The notes under the pieces are model-generated. The model saw nothing but the letters and a program-made list of their open reading frames with translations. It was not told the origin of the DNA and did no database searches. A stretch of 14,136 nucleotides of DNA. It comes from Actinomycetota bacterium (GTDB taxonomy: Bacteria > Actinomycetota > Thermoleophilia > Gaiellales > Gaiellaceae). The first letter of the stretch is position 1; each line of letters begins with the position of its first letter. The position numbers were made by a program, and so were the translations under genes. Shown in pieces: positions 11,663 through 14,136 of the stretch. The stretch covers positions 1 through 14,136 of the forward strand of contig JAIBJP010000071.1 in NCBI GenBank assembly GCA_020029625.1. The letters are read 5' to 3'.

Positions 11663-14136
11663 GTGACGGCGGTGCATCTCACAGCAAGCTGGATCCGTTC
11701 TCGCGGGCGGAAGGTGACAGCCTTCGCCCTTTTTGCGCTGGTCCTCCTGAGCGCGCTTGCGCTTGCGAGCTCTTCGAAAGCCGCCGTCGAATCCCCTCCG
11801 CCGCCATCGGTATGGTCCGACAAGGCTGACTACGCGCCGGGCGAGACCGTCACGCTCTCGGGCGCGAGCTGGGCTCCCGGCGAGGCCGTCCACATTCGCG
11901 TCAACGATGACGCTGGCCAGACCTGGAGCCGCGATGTCGACGTCACAGCCGCAGACGACGGGACTATCTCCGACCAGTTTGCACTACCGACTTCCTTTGT
12001 CGCCCTTTACACGGTCACCGCGACGGGGGCGCAGTCCGGGACAGCCACATGGAGTTTCACCGACGCAAATGTGAGGTTCGACATAGCTCCTACGACTGGT
12101 CGAACCACATTCGTCGAGAACCTTTACACCTCCGCCAACGACTGCACGGGCCCGGTAAAGACCAACGGCGGATTCCCTAATAAGACCTTGACAAACAGCA
12201 ACGGCGACAACGTTGGGGTCGGTAGCGCGGAGTCCTTAAGAATCGATGCGTCGGCCACGACGACGAACTCACCGACTCTCTCGTTCAAGGCGTGGTCGAG
12301 CACAGACTCGCCGACACCGTCCCCGTTCACGGTGATCAGCGGCACGAACAATCTGAGTATCTGTGTCTCTGGAAACCAAAGCATTAACCCGAACTACCGG
12401 GCGACCTACGGCAACGTTGCGCCGGCGGTCACGCGAGACAACGCGACCGTAACGGTGAATGAGGGAGTGACGGCCCTCAATACGGGCACATGGTCAGACG
12501 CCAATCCGGCCGAGACAGTCACCCTCACGGCGTCGGTGGGCACTGTTACGAAGAATGCCAACGGTACGTGGAGTTGGTCGTTCGCGACGACGGATGGGCC
12601 TGCTCAATCGCAGACGGTGACTATTACCGCGACCGACAGCACTAGCCTGAGCGCGAGCACGACGTTCTCGCTCGTCGTCAACAACGTCGCCCCGACCGCC
12701 ACTTTCAACGCTCCGGCGTCGGTCAACGAGGGCTCGAACATCAACCTCTCGCTCACGAGCCCGAGCGATCCCTCCTCGGTCGATACGACGACCGGCTTCA
12801 CCTACGCCTTCGACTGTGGCTCCGGCTACGGCGCCTTCAGCGGAACCAGCACGGCCTCCTGCTCGACGAACGACAACGGCACGCACAGCGTTGGGGGCAA
12901 GATCAAGGACAAGGACGGCGGCGTCTCCGAATACACGGCGACAGTTACGATCAACAACGTCGCGCCGACGGGCACGCTCGGCAACAACGGGCCCAAGGAC
13001 GAGGGCAGCGCCGTCAGCGTCTCCTTCACGGGCGTCTCGGATCCGTCCTCGGTCGATGCGGCCAGCCTGCACTACGCCTTCGACTGCGCCGGGGGCTCCC
13101 TGGCGGCGGTCACCTATGCAGGCGCCGGCACGAGTGCCTCCACGAGCTGCACCTTCAACGACAACGGCTCCTACACCGTCAGCGGTGCGATCATCGACAA
13201 GGACGGCGGGCGCTTCGACACAACAACGACAGTCACCGTCAACAACGTCGCTCCCACCGCCACCTTCCCGGCCACGCGCACCGTCGCCGAAGGCAGCCCG
13301 TCTAGCTACGCCTTCACGAGCCCGTCCGATCCCTCGAGCGCCGACACGAGCGCCGGCTTCCACTACGCCTACTCGTGCACGGGCGCCTCGCTCGCCACGG
13401 CCACCTACGCCGGCTCGGGCACGGCCACCTCGGTCAGCTGCACCTTCGACGACGGCCCTGCCTCGCCGACCGTGCGCGCCCGCATCATCGACAAGGACGG
13501 CGGCTTCACGGAGTACACGACCGCGGTAACGGTCACCAACGTCGCGCCGAGTGCGACTTTCAACGCGCCAGCCTCCGTGAACGAGGGGTCGAACATCAGC
13601 CTCTCGCTCACGAGCCCGTCTGACCCCTCTGCGGCCGACACGACCGCCGGCTTCACATACGCATTCGACTGCGGCACGGGCTCCGGCTACGGCGCCTTCA
13701 GCGGAACGAGCACGGCGAGCTGCTCGACGAACGACAACGGCTCGCGCAGCGTCGGCGGCAAGATCAAGGACAAGGACGGCGGCGTCTCCGAATACACGGC
13801 GACGGTGACGATCAACAACGTTGCGCCCACCACCACTTTCAACGCGCCCAGCTCCGTGAATGAGGGTTCGAACATCAACCTCTCGCTCACGAGCCCGAGC
13901 GACCCGTCTTCGGTCGATACCACGACCGGCTTCACCTACGCCTTCGACTGCGGCTCAGGATACGGCGCCTTCAGCGCAAGCAACTCCACTAGCTGCTCGA
14001 CGAACGACAACGGCAGCCGGACGGTGAAAGGCAAGATCAAGGACAAGGACGGCGGCGAAACGGAATCCACCGCCAGCGTGGCGATCAACAACGTCGTTCC
14101 GACCGTCACTCTGAGCGGTCCGGCCTCGGCCGACGA
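11663..14136 (+). CDS. Large secreted protein of tandem PKD/Ig-like repeats (3' truncated by the window)
   Basis: At least 824 codons with no stop before the window ends. The N-terminus is a signal peptide: basic WIRSRGRK (10-17), a hydrophobic core at 18-35, and likely cleavage near SSSKA-A (40/41). An Ig-like domain follows at about 50-140, starting WSDKADYAPGETVTLSG. A less GC-rich segment of unknown fold (about 141-249) has one Cys pair. From residue 250 it is built of 90-98-aa modules, each ending in a variant of TVTxNNVAPT: 250, 340, 431, 527, 625, 718 and the start of another at 809. Modules from 340 on have two Cys (FDC...SC type) and a DKDGG loop, suggesting a disulfide and a Ca2+ site. 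The protein is probably exported and either cell-attached or an adhesin; no anchor is visible because the C-terminus is missing. The GTG start has an excellent ribosome-binding site. Confidence 0.88.
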   Translation, partial: MTAVHLTASWIRSRGRKVTAFALFALVLLSALALASSSKAAVESPPPPSVWSDKADYAPGETVTLSGASWAPGEAVHIRVNDDAGQTWSRDVDVTAADDGTISDQFALPTSFVALYTVTATGAQSGTATWSFTDANVRFDIAPTTGRTTFVENLYTSANDCTGPVKTNGGFPNKTLTNSNGDNVGVGSAESLRIDASATTTNSPTLSFKAWSSTDSPTPSPFTVISGTNNLSICVSGNQSINPNYRATYGNVAPAVTRDNATVTVNEGVTALNTGTWSDANPAETVTLTASVGTVTKNANGTWSWSFATTDGPAQSQTVTITATDSTSLSASTTFSLVVNNVAPTATFNAPASVNEGSNINLSLTSPSDPSSVDTTTGFTYAFDCGSGYGAFSGTSTASCSTNDNGTHSVGGKIKDKDGGVSEYTATVTINNVAPTGTLGNNGPKDEGSAVSVSFTGVSDPSSVDAASLHYAFDCAGGSLAAVTYAGAGTSASTSCTFNDNGSYTVSGAIIDKDGGRFDTTTTVTVNNVAPTATFPATRTVAEGSPSSYAFTSPSDPSSADTSAGFHYAYSCTGASLATATYAGSGTATSVSCTFDDGPASPTVRARIIDKDGGFTEYTTAVTVTNVAPSATFNAPASVNEGSNISLSLTSPSDPSAADTTAGFTYAFDCGTGSGYGAFSGTSTASCSTNDNGSRSVGGKIKDKDGGVSEYTATVTINNVAPTTTFNAPSSVNEGSNINLSLTSPSDPSSVDTTTGFTYAFDCGSGYGAFSASNSTSCSTNDNGSRTVKGKIKDKDGGETESTASVAINNVVPTVTLSGPASAD
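12410..14136 (+). repeat. In-gene tandem repeats of 270-294 bp
   Basis: Unit boundaries, taken at the codons for NNVAP, fall at 12410, 12680, 12953, 13241, 13535, 13814 and 14087, giving lengths of 270, 273, 288, 294, 279 and 273 bp, all multiples of three. Three units (12680, 13535, 13814) are type A, with near-identical DNA and protein (FNAPASVNEGSN..LSLTSP). Two units (12953, 13241) are type B, with a YAGxGT segment and IIDKDGG. The first unit (12410) is a third type without Cys. Confidence 0.85.

Noticed and set aside
12494..13363. A 289-codon minus-strand frame opposite the repeat protein.
   Set aside because: It is low-complexity Gly/Arg/Ala/Asp mirroring the repeats on the other strand, with no ribosome-binding site and no family resemblance.
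12680..14086. A CRISPR-like or satellite repeat array.
   Set aside because: The repeats are 273-294 bp, in frame, and encode PKD/Ig-like domains of one long protein; there are no spacers.

Overview
This window is GC-rich, bacterial, and most likely from an actinobacterium. I lean towards the Thermoleophilia (Gaiellales/Solirubrobacterales-like), but that is an inference. The grounds are heavy GTG start use, several genes that look leaderless (a TANNNT box 6-8 nt before a GTG), tRNA genes without an encoded 3' CCA, an EF-G2-like paralogue, and NarL-type regulators. No mobile element, CRISPR array or rRNA was seen.

Layout. (1) 1-4768, plus strand: the tail of a FliA/WhiG-type sigma factor, an EF-G-like GTPase, a protein with two CxxC pairs and an unknown domain, a small Arg-rich protein of unknown function, and an aldehyde dehydrogenase. 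(2) 4968-6278, minus strand: an HtpX-like M48 membrane metalloprotease with extra C-terminal membrane segments, convergent with the dehydrogenase and separated from it by a hairpin. (3) 6403-7827, plus strand: a stand-alone YqfO/NIF3-associated domain protein overlapping an RNase HI-like gene by GTGA, then tRNA-Gly(GCC) and an HD-domain protein. (4) 7834-8654, minus strand: an ECF sigma factor with a probable small partner protein 5 nt downstream. A tiny possible gene diverges from it and ends at a strong hairpin. (5) tRNA-Cys(GCA) at 9049-9119, plus strand. (6) 9067-11250, minus strand: a LuxR/NarL-type response regulator followed by a HisKA_3-type histidine kinase. (7) 11663 to the end of the window, plus strand: a large secreted protein built of tandem PKD/Ig-like repeats, running off the window.

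The most interesting part is 9050-14136. The response regulator has lost the phosphoacceptor Asp (Ala58) and the conserved Lys (Asp107). The kinase lacks the normal end of its ATPase domain in its own frame; it appears frameshifted and reads antisense into the tRNA-Cys gene. An 18-bp imperfect palindrome (half-site ATGRGCC, 4-bp spacer) occurs three times: twice in the 412-bp intergenic region shared with the divergent repeat protein, and once at the regulator stop codon. Together these suggest a signalling module, partly decayed or working without phosphorylation, that may control itself and a modular surface protein. The functional link is inference from position and motifs only.
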